64,000 nucleotides of DNA from Erwinia sp. S63 (GCF_016625195.1 NZ_JACVUP010000010.1:62001-126000); one strand, 5' to 3'. Positions 42,509-51,864 are shown, numbered from the stretch's first letter. Notes: a model not told the origin generated them from the letters alone. Made by a program: numbers and translations.

Positions 42509-43423
42509 TTACCACTGTGCCAGGCGCTGACGCTGAATGTCCAGTTGAGGGGCTTCGAGCGAAATATAGCCTTCGGCGCTATGCGTCTGAGCGCTAACGA
42601 TCTCCTGCCCCTCAGAGGAAAGGGTAAACACCAGCCACTCCTTCAGTAGCGGATCCAGCTTTCGACCCGGAGGCAGATCAAAATAGAGTGAAACATAGCT
42701 GGATAACGGGTATTTCCCCTGACGCACCTGCGCTAAATCGGGCAGCACGAAATCGGCGTCATCCTCTGCCGCAAGAGCCACAATTCTTGCCTCCTTTTCG
42801 TAAGCTGCGGCATTAAACCATCCCACAGCACCGAGACCAAATGGGTCATTGGCCACCGCTTCCAGCACCGCCTGACGATCGGGCAGAGGTTCATAATGCG
42901 GCGGATACGGATGGTTTTGCAGATGGAGATGACGAAATGCCGTAGCGTACTTGCCATCATCGCGCAGGCCATAAAGATGAATGCGGCGATGCTGGTATTC
43001 TCCCTGCAAACCCAGTTGAGACCACAGGCTGATCTCACCCTGTGGGTTGCCGCGAGCAAAAAGCGCTCGCACCTGCGGCATAGTCAAGCCTGACAGCGGG
43101 TTACGCTGATTGACGTAGAGTGCCGGCGGGCTTTTCGCGTTTGCACGCGGTCCATGACCGGTGTAACCAACGTGAATACAAGTCGGCGCATAGCCTTTCA
43201 CCTTCACAAACGCATCCAGCTCATACTGCCAGGGTGAACGCGAAATGGGTGCAACCCAGCTGGCATCAGCCGCCAGCGCCATGATGGCCGTAGAAGAACC
43301 CTCCATAGTACAGGCGAATTGAATCTCCGGATGCGCCAGTTGGTAATGGTGGCACCAGGGCGTTACCAGTGAGTCCATGCCATCATTGCCAATGATCGGC
43401 AGAGTCGTAAGTGTTGTATTCAT
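42509..43423 (-). CDS. PstS-like periplasmic-binding-protein fold, no signal peptide (second copy)
   Basis: This is a 304-residue protein of the PstS/type-2 periplasmic binding-protein group. It opens with TLPIIGNDGMDSLVTPWCHH, has a MEGSSTAIMALAADASWVAP segment near residue 40, the typical PPALYVNQRNPLSGLTMPQV followed by RALFARGNP, and a conserved C-terminal PLSSYVSLYFDLPPGRKLDP. The expected Sec or Tat signal is absent, so as written it would stay in the cytoplasm. Its start overlaps the end of the first copy by four bases (ATGA). Phosphate binding is not certain because the ligand loop has diverged from that of PstS. Confidence 0.75.
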   Translation of the reverse strand: MNTTLTTLPIIGNDGMDSLVTPWCHHYQLAHPEIQFACTMEGSSTAIMALAADASWVAPISRSPWQYELDAFVKVKGYAPTCIHVGYTGHGPRANAKSPPALYVNQRNPLSGLTMPQVRALFARGNPQGEISLWSQLGLQGEYQHRRIHLYGLRDDGKYATAFRHLHLQNHPYPPHYEPLPDRQAVLEAVANDPFGLGAVGWFNAAAYEKEARIVALAAEDDADFVLPDLAQVRQGKYPLSSYVSLYFDLPPGRKLDPLLKEWLVFTLSSEGQEIVSAQTHSAEGYISLEAPQLDIQRQRLAQW

Positions 43424-44343
43424 GAGTTGTGCGCCACCAGCAGAGTTTGAGAGCCGACCATTTCGTCAGAGAGCGCGGCATAGCGATGCTGCGCGTTGAT
43501 GATTTTCTGTCCCGCAGGCGATAGCACAAACCCGGCGAATGCGAGCGACGACGGGTTGATTAAGCCGTGCTGATTTTTAGGCAGATAAAGATGCAAATAG
43601 CGCGTGAGGGGATAATCGCCGCTTTGCATATTTTCCAGCGTCGCATCGAACAGGCTGCCGTTCTCATCTGACACCGGCACTGCACGGATATGCGGGTTTT
43701 CACGTCCAGCCTCGGCGATGGCGATAGCCGCTGGCGTGTTCTCAAGTTTGTTGATCAGTGCATCAGTATCACCAACGTACTCACCGTTGCTGCCTGGCTG
43801 ACGCTGGCCAAAATGATGCTGGCTGAGGTAAACGCTCAACGGCGCAATGTCCGGTAATCGAAGAGGATAAATGCTGCCCGCTTCGCTTTCCTGATACTGC
43901 TCCAGTTGCTGCCACGATGAGTAGTCTCCCGGTAAATTACCCCGGGTATAAATCTGGCTCAGCTGCTGCATTGAAATATGGGGTAGCGGATTTGAACGGT
44001 GCACGTAAACGGATGCGGAGGCGCTGCGCTCATCGGCAAACAACGGTTTGCAGATGGCAACCTTAATCACCACCGGCAGGCTATTAAGAAGCTTGCGGTA
44101 GGGCACCGTTTCAAAGCTCGTCATTTCGCGTTCAATGAGTGACATCGAGATTTTGCCAGTCATCAGGTAGGCAAAAACGGCCGCTTGCCCTAACGCGGTG
44201 GATGAGTAACGCATTTCACGGTGATAAGTGCCAAATTCCCTGGCAAGCTGATCGGCAATATCGCCGCTGTGCTCACAGGCACCCAGCTTGCATCCGGACA
44301 AATCGGATGGGGCGATATCGGGGGTATAAACCATTGCACTCAT
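43420..44343 (-). CDS. PstS-like periplasmic-binding-protein fold, no signal peptide (first copy)
   Basis: This is a 307-residue paralogue of the following gene, with the same fold pattern: ACEHSGDIADQLAREFG and SALGQAAVFAYLM-like SSTALGQAAVFAYLMTG near residue 47, SASVYVHRSNPLPHISMQQL near 110 followed by SQIYTRGNLPGDYSSWQQL, and PLTRYLHLYLPKNQHGLINP near 260. The N-terminus (MSAMVYTPDIAPSDLSG) is not a signal peptide. An alternative start is the Met at 44334. It heads a three-gene unit (two binding-fold proteins, then RpiR) and lies about 100 bases from a Fur-like box at 44440-44452. Function unknown; iron-responsive expression is inferred. Confidence 0.75.
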   Translation of the reverse strand: MSAMVYTPDIAPSDLSGCKLGACEHSGDIADQLAREFGTYHREMRYSSTALGQAAVFAYLMTGKISMSLIEREMTSFETVPYRKLLNSLPVVIKVAICKPLFADERSASASVYVHRSNPLPHISMQQLSQIYTRGNLPGDYSSWQQLEQYQESEAGSIYPLRLPDIAPLSVYLSQHHFGQRQPGSNGEYVGDTDALINKLENTPAAIAIAEAGRENPHIRAVPVSDENGSLFDATLENMQSGDYPLTRYLHLYLPKNQHGLINPSSLAFAGFVLSPAGQKIINAQHRYAALSDEMVGSQTLLVAHNS

Positions 44344-44439
44344 TAGCTGAAGTTTCTCAAAAAAAGACCAACATCCTCTCCGACTTGCCGATTGAAGATG
44401 GCAAACACCTTATTGAAGAGTTCATCCAGCACCATACGT

Positions 44440-44452
44440 AATGATTGTCATT
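44440..44452. promoter_or_regulatory. Fur-like box for the leftward PstS-like/RpiR unit
   Basis: aatga-ttg-tcatt is a perfect 5-bp dyad of the Fur consensus core, about 100 bases upstream of the first PstS-like start on the minus strand. The flanking bases (gt before, cgcatt after) extend the match weakly. Predicted by resemblance. Confidence 0.5.
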
Positions 44453-44686
44453 CGCATTTTGTTGTTGGAAATCATCATGTAGTAGCACGCTGTAGTAGTC
44501 AAACTCTTGAGGCACTACAGTCCGTCAATTTTTGCCGTTCAGGCATGTCCACAAACTCTCTGCGTGAAAATTTATCTTATTTAGATCAGTAAGTTACAAA
44601 AATCAAAAACCAACAACAAATCTCAATCCTGCCATCCGCCTCTGCGCTTTTTTGCCGTGTTGTTTACTACTACAGGCCTTCATGTT

Positions 44687-44703
44687 GGAATGAGAATCAT
44701 TCC
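44687..44703. promoter_or_regulatory. Fur-like box for the TonB receptor
   Basis: ggaatga-gaa-tcattcc is a perfect 7-bp dyad containing the aatgagaatcatt core typical of Fur sites, followed by tatc. It lies 137 bases before the receptor start codon, in the right place to repress the receptor and binding-protein genes when iron is plentiful. Confidence 0.7.
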
Positions 44704-44839
44704 TATCAACAAGCTTTCAGAAACCCGCTTTTGGCCGGTCATCAATGGCATCAGGCACTCTAAAAGGCGGGATAGATTGAATTAATAAATCGATAAAAAT
44801 TTTTTGAATTAACTGAATGACATCATCACTGGGGAAAAA

Positions 44840-47050
44840 ATGAGTTTCCATAAAATTAAAAAGAAACGCCTGGTTTTAGCCATGGCGGGGCTGCCTTTTA
44901 TTGCCTTCAGCGCATCAGGAAATGCTGAAACGAATACGCAAACAGCGGCGGATAATGCGCAAAGCGTCAGCGCGAATGTAGATAAATCAGTATCTCGTGT
45001 TAAACCAGTCGCTGAAGGAACCATTGAAGTGACGGCGGCTGCCAACGATGCTCCGCCTCAGAGTGGTTTTGCCCCAACCTATGCCGACGTTGGTGTATAT
45101 CAGGGACGCGATATGCTGGATGTCCCGAATTCTGTCAGCGTGGTTTCCAGTGAAATTATCAAAGCGCAGCAAGGCCAGGGACTTTACGATGCATTACGCA
45201 ACGTGGCCGGCGTAGTCCGTCAGCAGCAAAGTGGCGTAGCTTACGATCAGCTATCGATTCGAGGCATTAACCTCGATAACCGCGCCAGCTATATGTTTAA
45301 CGGCGTACTGCCGTTCGATAACAACCTGCCTGTTCCCATGGAAGATAAAGAGCGTTTTGAGGTATTAAAAGGCGCTTCCGCACTGTATTACGGCTTTGTC
45401 TCCCCTGGCGGCGTTGTCAACATGGTGACAAAACGCGCCGGAAGTACCCCGGTCAGAGCGGTGACGTTTTCCACTGATGATAATGGATCATCACTGGCAC
45501 ACGTCGATCTTGCTGACAGATTTGGTGATGAGAAGAACTTCGGCGTTCGCATCAACGCCATGAGTAATAATATTCATCTGCCCATCGAGGGCGATCACGG
45601 TAATAAGCGCTTCTTCAGCGCGGCGCTCGACTGGCAGGTCAATGACAAGCTGCTGCTCAAATACGATTATGAAAAGGTGAAAGCGCGCATTACCGAACAG
45701 GCGGCGATTGCGACACCCACAGCGGTGAAGGGCATTGTCACCATGCCAAACATTCCTGACCCGAAAAAATTACTGTCGATGAACGGCAAGGCGACAAAGT
45801 CAGAAGCCGAAACCCATCTGCTGCAAGCTGAGTATGCTTTCAACTATGACTGGTCAGGAAAGATCACACTGGGCCAGTCACGCACCAAACGCGATCGCTG
45901 GTTATGGGTATTCGACAGCTACAATGCCAGTACAGGTAACGGTACGGTTTATGGTGCAGACCAGCCGGGGCAGGACTATCTCAACCAGAACGTGCGCGCT
46001 GAAGTCAAAGGCAACTTCTCAACCGGTTCGGTAGAACATCAGTTACTGGTCGGCGGCAGTCAGAACCGCCTCTACCAGCCAAGTTTTTACACCACCATGT
46101 ATTCGGCCGCGCAGAACATGTATGACCCGGTCACGGTGACGTCACTGGTGCGCTCACCGACTGGATCTAAAAACACCTTGCGCGACCGTAGCTTCAATGA
46201 ACAAACGGTGCGCGATGGCGGCCTGTTCCTGCAGGACTGGATTACCCTGAATGACCAGTGGCAAGTCACCGGCGCAGTGCGCTGGGGGCGTTACACCAGT
46301 AAGCAACTCAACGCCGACAGTGAGAAAGTCAAAGCGCTAACCCCAGCGGTGAGCGTGGTTTATAAAGTCACACCTGATGTCAGCCTCTATGCCAGCTACG
46401 TCGAAGGGCTCGAGTCAGCTGGCACGGCGCCCTCCTCTGCAGCCAATGCGGGGGAATCCTTAAAAGCGGTGGTGAGTAAACAGAAAGAGATTGGCGTGCG
46501 CACGCGTTTGACGGATGGCTTGTTTGCCACGGCAGCCTACTTTGAACTGACACAGCCTTCAGCCAGCACCGGTGATGACGATATTTACTCGATCAATGGT
46601 GAAGCGCGTTATCGCGGCGGGGAGTTCTCACTGCAGGGTGATTTGACGGCTAACACCTCCATCACCACGTCACTGATGCTGCTGGACGCGGAGGTGACAA
46701 GCTCGACCAATAGCGCGCTGGTCGGCAAAGCCCCGGAGAATACCCCGGAAAAAGCCGCTAACTTCTTTATCAACCACAAGCTCGATTTACTTCCCGGCGT
46801 TGCAGTCAACGCTGGCGCGTCTTATGTCGGCAAACGTCCTGTGAACAGCCTGAACCAGGCGTATGTGAGCAGTTATACGGTCTATAACCTGGGCGCCAGC
46901 TACAAAACGCGCGTGGCCAATACTGATGCGACTTTCAGATTCACCGTGAATAACGTGACTGACAAGCGCTACTGGAGCGCGGCGGGCAGTGGCCAACTGG
47001 CGGTTGGCATGGCGAGAACCTTTGTCCTTTCTTCTTCCTTCGAATTTTAA
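44840..47050 (+). CDS. TonB-dependent siderophore receptor
   Basis: This is a 736-residue outer-membrane receptor of the FhuA/ferric-siderophore group. It has a signal peptide (KIKKKRLVLAMAGLPFIAFSA, cleaved near NAE), a short linker, the plug domain at about residues 75-230 with DVPNSVSVVSSEIIKAQQ and RGINLDNRASYMFNGVLPFD, and a 22-strand barrel ending in the aromatic strand SSFEF. FEVLKGASALYYGFVSPGGV followed by VNMVTKRA is a family signature at the end of the plug. No N-terminal signalling domain is present, so it does not act through a FecIR-type pathway. It is preceded by a Fur-like box and followed by a binding-protein gene, so it probably imports the metallophore handled by the neighbouring operons. 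Confidence 0.92.
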   Translation: MSFHKIKKKRLVLAMAGLPFIAFSASGNAETNTQTAADNAQSVSANVDKSVSRVKPVAEGTIEVTAAANDAPPQSGFAPTYADVGVYQGRDMLDVPNSVSVVSSEIIKAQQGQGLYDALRNVAGVVRQQQSGVAYDQLSIRGINLDNRASYMFNGVLPFDNNLPVPMEDKERFEVLKGASALYYGFVSPGGVVNMVTKRAGSTPVRAVTFSTDDNGSSLAHVDLADRFGDEKNFGVRINAMSNNIHLPIEGDHGNKRFFSAALDWQVNDKLLLKYDYEKVKARITEQAAIATPTAVKGIVTMPNIPDPKKLLSMNGKATKSEAETHLLQAEYAFNYDWSGKITLGQSRTKRDRWLWVFDSYNASTGNGTVYGADQPGQDYLNQNVRAEVKGNFSTGSVEHQLLVGGSQNRLYQPSFYTTMYSAAQNMYDPVTVTSLVRSPTGSKNTLRDRSFNEQTVRDGGLFLQDWITLNDQWQVTGAVRWGRYTSKQLNADSEKVKALTPAVSVVYKVTPDVSLYASYVEGLESAGTAPSSAANAGESLKAVVSKQKEIGVRTRLTDGLFATAAYFELTQPSASTGDDDIYSINGEARYRGGEFSLQGDLTANTSITTSLMLLDAEVTSSTNSALVGKAPENTPEKAANFFINHKLDLLPGVAVNAGASYVGKRPVNSLNQAYVSSYTVYNLGASYKTRVANTDATFRFTVNNVTDKRYWSAAGSGQLAVGMARTFVLSSSFEF

Positions 47051-47057
47051 TGACGTG

Positions 47058-47083
47058 ACGGCAGATGGGCCTTCGTCTGCCGT
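47058..47083 (+). terminator. Hairpin between receptor and binding-protein genes
   Basis: acggcaga (47058-47065) and tctgccgt (47076-47083) form a perfect 8-bp stem with a 10-base loop, followed by atttc. It lies 8 bases after the receptor stop and may reduce read-through or stabilise the receptor message. Confidence 0.5.
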
Positions 47084-47109
47084 ATTTCATCTCAGCAAAT
47101 TAATCACTT

Positions 47110-48234
47110 ATGAAAAAACTCACATCGCAACTGTTGCTGTTCACTCTCCTGTCGCTTCTGCTCACGGTGACAAAAGTGCAGGCCAGAGAAGTCACCGATA
47201 TCTATGGGCGACAGGTTGAGGTGCCCGATAATCCACAGCACGTTTTCTTCGGCGAGAGTCGGCTGCTGTTTAGCCTGGCGCTGGTGTATGAAGGCGATCC
47301 CTCCGCGCGTATCGCAGGCTGGCCCACTGACATGAAGTTTTATGATCCGCAAAGCTGGCAAGCTTTCACGGCTAAATATCCGGCTTTAAACAGGGTGCCG
47401 ACCACAGGCGCCATCAGCTTTGCTCAATCCAACGTAGAAAAGATCCTCGCGCTAAAGCCAGATCTGGCCATCTTGCCTCACTACGCACGCCAGCAGCCCG
47501 GTCGAAGCGAGCTGGAAAGGCAGCTTGAGCTGGCGAAGATTCCCTATCTCTATGTCGATTTCCGCGTTGACCAACTGAAGAACTCGGTGCCAAGCCTGAA
47601 AATACTGGGGGCGGTGTTTAACAGCCCGCAAAAGACCGCGCGCTTCATCGCTTTCTATCAGCACCATCTGCAAGCCGTTGCTGACAAGATAGAACAGTTA
47701 CACAACACTAAACCGAAAGTGATGATCCAATTGCATCTAGGCAAGAAAGAGGAGTGCTGTATTACCGTCGCGCACGGCAGTTTGGCTGATTTGATGGCCT
47801 TCAGCGGCGGCAATAACATCGCCACTCCCTACATTAAACAGGTGTACGGGCAGATGAACCCTGAGGCGGTGATCAGCGCCGATCCGGATATTTACATCAC
47901 CACCGGCACCTCATCAGCGGAGGATAGCCGCGGTATCCATCTGGGGCCGCAGGTGAATACCGAACAAGCAGAGGCATCGCTGAGGAAACTTCTGTTAGCA
48001 GAACCTTTACTCTCGCAGATGCGCGCGATCAAACACGGCAATGCCTGGAGCCTGTGGCATAACTTCTATATCAGCCCACTGCACGTCGTGGCGGTTGAGG
48101 TCTTTGCTAAGATTTTCTATCCGCAAACGTTCAGGGATACAGACCCGGAATCCACGATGCGACAGATTTTTGAGGAGTTTCTCGATATGCCTTACCAGGG
48201 TGTTTATTGGGCACGGTTGGGGAAAGAGTATTAA
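47110..48234 (+). CDS. Iron-siderophore ABC transporter substrate-binding protein
   Basis: This is a 374-residue periplasmic binding protein of the FepB/BtuF (TroA-type) fold, which captures a ferric-siderophore or other metal complex and hands it to a FecCD/ATPase importer. It has a Sec signal peptide (MKKLTSQLLLFTLLSLLLTV followed by TKVQA, cleaved before REV). The mature part begins with VTDIYGRQVEVPDNPQHVFF, and ILALKPDLAILP near residue 115 and NPEAVISADPDIYITTG near 252 are family landmarks. An EECC pair near 215 is unusual. It lacks its own permease, so it may use the importer encoded at 51-54 kb. It lies 59 bases after the receptor gene. Confidence 0.88.
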   Translation: MKKLTSQLLLFTLLSLLLTVTKVQAREVTDIYGRQVEVPDNPQHVFFGESRLLFSLALVYEGDPSARIAGWPTDMKFYDPQSWQAFTAKYPALNRVPTTGAISFAQSNVEKILALKPDLAILPHYARQQPGRSELERQLELAKIPYLYVDFRVDQLKNSVPSLKILGAVFNSPQKTARFIAFYQHHLQAVADKIEQLHNTKPKVMIQLHLGKKEECCITVAHGSLADLMAFSGGNNIATPYIKQVYGQMNPEAVISADPDIYITTGTSSAEDSRGIHLGPQVNTEQAEASLRKLLLAEPLLSQMRAIKHGNAWSLWHNFYISPLHVVAVEVFAKIFYPQTFRDTDPESTMRQIFEEFLDMPYQGVYWARLGKEY

Positions 48235-48241
48235 GTTGATA

Positions 48242-48269
48242 AATAGCCATCCAGCAAGGGATGGCTATT
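48242..48269 (+). terminator. Terminator-like hairpin after the binding-protein gene
   Basis: aatagccatcc (48242-48252) and ggatggctatt (48259-48269) are perfect complements around a 6-base loop, 8 bases after the stop. The following cggttt is a weak T-run. Likely the end of the receptor/binding-protein unit. Confidence 0.65.
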
Positions 48270-48400
48270 CGGTTTCCTGAGCAGAGACCATGAGTAAAAA
48301 AGAGCAGCGGCGATCACATCAGAGGTGAAGATAACCTTACGTTTAACTCTCGTTACAATACCAGCCCAACTGACCCATCCAGACCTAACCCAGATCAAAG

Positions 48401-48420
48401 TTGAGAATACTTATCATTTG
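48401..48420. promoter_or_regulatory. Fur-like box upstream of feoAB
   Basis: ttgagaatacttatcattt resembles the Fur consensus (gagaat then ttatcatt), about 40 bases before the feoA start. feoAB is a classic Fur target in enterobacteria, which supports the call. Confidence 0.6.
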
Positions 48421-48460
48421 TATAGTGCGGCGTAGATGAACCTTCCCGACGGATAACAGT

Positions 48461-48688
48461 ATGCACGTCAGACCTCAACACACTTATCGAATCATGGGCT
48501 TCAAAAGTCATATCAACCCCGCCTGGCGCCAGAAACTGCTGGCTATTGGCCTGCTTCCCGGTTCAACCCTTGAAGTTGTGCGCGTTGCCCCCTTGGGCGA
48601 TCCCATTCAGATCAGAATCCGCCGGGTGAGTTTTGCCGTGCGACAAACTGATCTTGCCAATATCAATCTCGAAAACGTCTCCGTATGA
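48461..48688 (+). CDS. feoA: FeoA, ferrous iron transport accessory protein
   Basis: This is a 75-residue SH3-like protein that assists the FeoB ferrous-iron importer at the cytoplasmic face of the inner membrane. The typical FeoA pattern is seen: YRIMGFKSH, then RQKLLAIGLLPGSTLEVVRVAPLGDPIQIRIRR in two halves (the first a helix, the second a beta strand with GDPI), ending LANINLENV. Its stop overlaps the feoB start by four bases (ATGA), so the two are translationally coupled. A Fur-like box lies 40 bases upstream. Confidence 0.93.
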   Translation: MHVRPQHTYRIMGFKSHINPAWRQKLLAIGLLPGSTLEVVRVAPLGDPIQIRIRRVSFAVRQTDLANINLENVSV

Positions 48689-51000
48689 AAAATCTCACCA
48701 TTGGGCTGGTAGGCAACCCGAATACCGGCAAAACCACGCTTTTCAATCAACTCACTGGTGCAAGGCAGCGCGTCGGAAACTGGGCCGGCGTGACCGTTGA
48801 GCGCAAAGAGGGACAATTTTTTACTGCAGAGTCAGATATTCGCCTGGTGGATCTGCCGGGTACCCGATCATTAACCACGATTTCGGCAGAGACCTCAATT
48901 GATGAGCGCATCGCCTGTCAGTATCTGTTAGAAAACAGCGCTGACCTTGTGGTGAATGTGGTGGATGCTTCCAACCTGGAAAGTAATCTCTATCTCACCC
49001 TGCAAATTCTGGCGTTAGGCGTTCCCTGTATCGTGGCGCTGAACATGACCGATATTGCTGAAAGTCAGGCGATTAACATCGATATTGCCGCGCTCTCCTT
49101 GCAACTGGGATGTCCGGTTATCCCAATGACATCCAGCAAAGGGCAAGGCATATCACAACTGAAGAGCGCGATTGATCAACACCAGCCTGGCCCGCAGCGC
49201 ACCATCATCGATTATCCGCAGGCGATTCTCAGCGAGATCAAGAAACTCAGCGCAACTGTACCCACCCATTTCTCTCCCCAGAAGAAGCTCTGGCTTGCCG
49301 TTCAGATGCTGGAGGGAGACATCTATAGCCGTGAAATCTGCCAGGACGCCGCCTTACTGATTCCTAAAGCCATAGAAAAGCTAGGTGGCGATCCTGCGTT
49401 AACCCTCGCAGATGTTCGTTATTTTGCTATCGGTCAGATATGTTCGCGTGTCAGTAACATTCAGCGGTCGAAGCCCAATCGGCTGACCGAAATGCTGGAC
49501 AAGATCGCCCTTAACCGCTGGTCAGGCGTTCCGGTGTTTCTGGCGGTGATGTATCTGATGTTTGTGTTATCCATCAACATTGGCGCGGCGCTACAACCGG
49601 TGTTTGATGCGGGTTCCGTGGCGATTTTCATTCACGGCACGCAATGGCTAGGTTATACACTTCATTTCCCGATATGGCTTACCGTCTTTCTCGCGCAAGG
49701 TATTGGCGCGGGCATTAATACGGTGCTCCCCATCATTCCGCAAATAGGGCTGATGTATCTGTTCCTTTCATTCCTGGAAGATTCGGGTTACATGGCACGC
49801 GCGGCGTTTGTGATGGATCGTTTGATGCAATCGTTGGGTTTACCGGGCAAGTCCTTTGTTCCATTGATTGTCGGGTTCGGCTGCAATGTGCCTTCAGTGA
49901 TGGGCGCGCGTACGCTTGATGCGCCTCGTGAACGTCTGCTGACAATTTTAATTGCGCCCTTTATGTCATGCGGTGCGCGTCTGGCGATCTTTGCCGTTTT
50001 TGCCGCAGCGTTCTTTGATGCGCATAGTGCTAGCCTTATTTTCTCCCTTTATGTGCTCGGTATTGTGGTGGCGATTCTGACGGGCCTGATCATGAAACAT
50101 ACCTTGTTAAAGGGCGAGGCAACCCCGTTCGTGATGGAACTGCCGGTCTATCACAAACCCCATGTTAAAAGCCTGCTGATCCAGACGTGGCAGAGACTCA
50201 AAATGTTCGTTATCCGCGCGGGTAGAGTCATCATTGTTGTCAGCATGGTGATCGGCCTGCTGTCAGGTTTTGATTTCAAAGGCACCCCTGTCAGTAATAT
50301 CAACGATTCGGCGCTTGCCGCTTCGAGTAAGGTGATCACACCGCTGCTCGCGCCTATCGGGGTGAGTAACGATAACTGGCAGGCGACGGTGGGACTGGTG
50401 ACCGGCATCATGGCTAAGGAAGTGGTCATCGGCACGCTGAACAGCCTTTACACCGGTGAAGAGATGCAAAGCAATGCATTCGACCCAGCGGAATTTAACC
50501 TGGTTGAGGAACTGAAAAGTTCTGTGGTTGAGACCTGGCGGGGTCTGGTCGAAACGTTCACGCTCTCCGCGCTGGCGAATCCGATTGAGGCGAGCAAAGG
50601 CGACGGTGAGATGACCCGCGGACAGATGGGAGCCATGGCGGATAAGTTTGGCAGTGGCATCGCTGCCTATAGCTATCTGATCTTTGTGCTCCTGTACGTA
50701 CCCTGTGTCTCTGTGATGGGGGCCGTCGCGCGCGAAGCAGGACGGGGCTGGATGTGCTTTTCATTTTTCTGGGGGTTAAACACCGCCTATTCGCTGGCCA
50801 CGCTGTTCTACCAGGTGGCGAGATTCGGTGAACATCCTGTTCAGTCAGGCATGACTATCGCGGCAATACTCCTTCTGAACGGGGTGATTTTCTGGAGCAT
50901 GCGTATCTTTGGTGCGCGGGTGAAAACCACTGCGCACAACCCGCCGTCTATGCAGCAAGGCAGAGCAGGGAAATGTGCAGGTTGTCATCAGTGTGAGTGA
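48685..51000 (+). CDS. feoB: FeoB, ferrous iron transport GTPase/permease
   Basis: This is a 771-residue inner-membrane ferrous iron transporter. The N-terminal G-protein domain has G1 GNPNTGKT at residues 10-17, G3 DLPG near 57, G4 NMTD near 121 and a G5-type SSK near 152. A helical GDI-like domain follows, then a transmembrane region with two Gate motifs (GFGCNVPSV near 395 and a later PCVSVMGAVAREAG near 672, both with conserved Cys). The C-terminal tail ends KCAGCHQCE, a Cys-rich end typical of enterobacterial FeoB. No feoC gene follows; a terminator lies just after the stop. It serves iron supply under anaerobic or acidic conditions, beside the ferric routes in the same region. Confidence 0.95.
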   Translation: MKNLTIGLVGNPNTGKTTLFNQLTGARQRVGNWAGVTVERKEGQFFTAESDIRLVDLPGTRSLTTISAETSIDERIACQYLLENSADLVVNVVDASNLESNLYLTLQILALGVPCIVALNMTDIAESQAINIDIAALSLQLGCPVIPMTSSKGQGISQLKSAIDQHQPGPQRTIIDYPQAILSEIKKLSATVPTHFSPQKKLWLAVQMLEGDIYSREICQDAALLIPKAIEKLGGDPALTLADVRYFAIGQICSRVSNIQRSKPNRLTEMLDKIALNRWSGVPVFLAVMYLMFVLSINIGAALQPVFDAGSVAIFIHGTQWLGYTLHFPIWLTVFLAQGIGAGINTVLPIIPQIGLMYLFLSFLEDSGYMARAAFVMDRLMQSLGLPGKSFVPLIVGFGCNVPSVMGARTLDAPRERLLTILIAPFMSCGARLAIFAVFAAAFFDAHSASLIFSLYVLGIVVAILTGLIMKHTLLKGEATPFVMELPVYHKPHVKSLLIQTWQRLKMFVIRAGRVIIVVSMVIGLLSGFDFKGTPVSNINDSALAASSKVITPLLAPIGVSNDNWQATVGLVTGIMAKEVVIGTLNSLYTGEEMQSNAFDPAEFNLVEELKSSVVETWRGLVETFTLSALANPIEASKGDGEMTRGQMGAMADKFGSGIAAYSYLIFVLLYVPCVSVMGAVAREAGRGWMCFSFFWGLNTAYSLATLFYQVARFGEHPVQSGMTIAAILLLNGVIFWSMRIFGARVKTTAHNPPSMQQGRAGKCAGCHQCE

Positions 51001-51016
51001 CACCACGCAAGCGTAT

Positions 51017-51039
51017 AAGGGGCAAATGGCCCCTTTTAT
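51017..51039 (+). terminator. Intrinsic terminator after feoB
   Basis: aaggggc pairs with gcccctt around a short loop (aaatg), followed by ttatt. It ends feoAB, and the A-rich left arm also gives a T-rich end on the minus strand, so it may stop the convergent ABC operon as well. Confidence 0.75.
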
Positions 51040-51855
51040 TTACGGGATATAAATGCAGTTTTCGGCCGAGGCGCTGGCTCGATGAGATAACTCCACATCA
51101 AAATGAGGCGCAACATCGCCAGGTAAGGGAACAAAACGCCCTCTGACCCGAAAGACTTGTTTTATCAAATCGGTAGCGGCTAACGCTTTTGGCTCACCAT
51201 CAAAACACAAACGTCCCTGGTTCAATAATGCGATGCGATCGGCGATCGACATGGCCTGGTTCAGGTCGTGAATGGACATGATGATGGATATATCGCGCTC
51301 ACGGCTCAACTTGTATATCAAATCCAGGACTTCAACCTGATAACCGATATCCAAAAATGAGGTGGGTTCGTCCAGCAACAACACTTTCGCTTCCTGTGCC
51401 AGCGCGGCAGAGATCCACGCACGCTGACGCTCACCGCCGGAGATTTCTTTCAGACGGCGATGAGACAGCGCGGTCAGGCCTGTGCTTTCAATCGCCCAAC
51501 GAATGGTTTCCTCATCCTCTGGCTGATAGCGACGAAACAGTCCCACATGGGTAAATCGCCCCATTCTGACTAACTGCTCTACCGTCATCTCTTCCGGGGC
51601 TGTGGGATGCTGGGGTAAAAACGACAACAGTCGCGCAAGTTGGCGGCGCGGCAGGGTGTTCACGGAATGCCCATCTACCCTAACCTGGCCGGATGCTGGA
51701 GACGTTAAGCCTGCCATGGCATGCAGAGCGGTGCTTTTCCCTGAACCATTGGGCCCAATCAGCGCGCAAATCTCTCCACGTTTCACCTCCAGATTGAGCC
51801 CCTGCAAGGCCCTGTGGTCGCCATATTGAATAGATAAGTCATGACACGACAACAT
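51040..51855 (-). CDS. ABC transporter ATP-binding protein (siderophore/metallophore import)
   Basis: This is a 271-residue ATPase of the FecE/FhuC/FepC group. Walker A is IGPNGSGKST at about residues 33-42, the Q-loop FLPQHPTAPEEM near 79, the signature EISGGERQR near 138, Walker B VLLLDEPTSFLD near 158, and the switch His in SIHDLNQAM. The C-terminal tail after residue 215 is as usual in this group. It powers the two FecCD-type permeases upstream in the same minus-strand operon (gap of 9 bases). It is the last gene of the eight-gene metallophore operon. Confidence 0.94.
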   Translation of the reverse strand: MLSCHDLSIQYGDHRALQGLNLEVKRGEICALIGPNGSGKSTALHAMAGLTSPASGQVRVDGHSVNTLPRRQLARLLSFLPQHPTAPEEMTVEQLVRMGRFTHVGLFRRYQPEDEETIRWAIESTGLTALSHRRLKEISGGERQRAWISAALAQEAKVLLLDEPTSFLDIGYQVEVLDLIYKLSRERDISIIMSIHDLNQAMSIADRIALLNQGRLCFDGEPKALAATDLIKQVFRVRGRFVPLPGDVAPHFDVELSHRASASAENCIYIP

Positions 51856-51864
51856 AGATGAACC

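Larger units (their letters stand above)
44344..44839. other. Divergent promoter region with two Fur-like boxes
   Basis: About 500 AT-rich bases separating the leftward PstS-like/RpiR unit from the rightward TonB-dependent receptor. It holds one Fur-like dyad near each gene (44440-44452 and 44687-44703) and no open frame worth calling. Confidence 0.7.
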
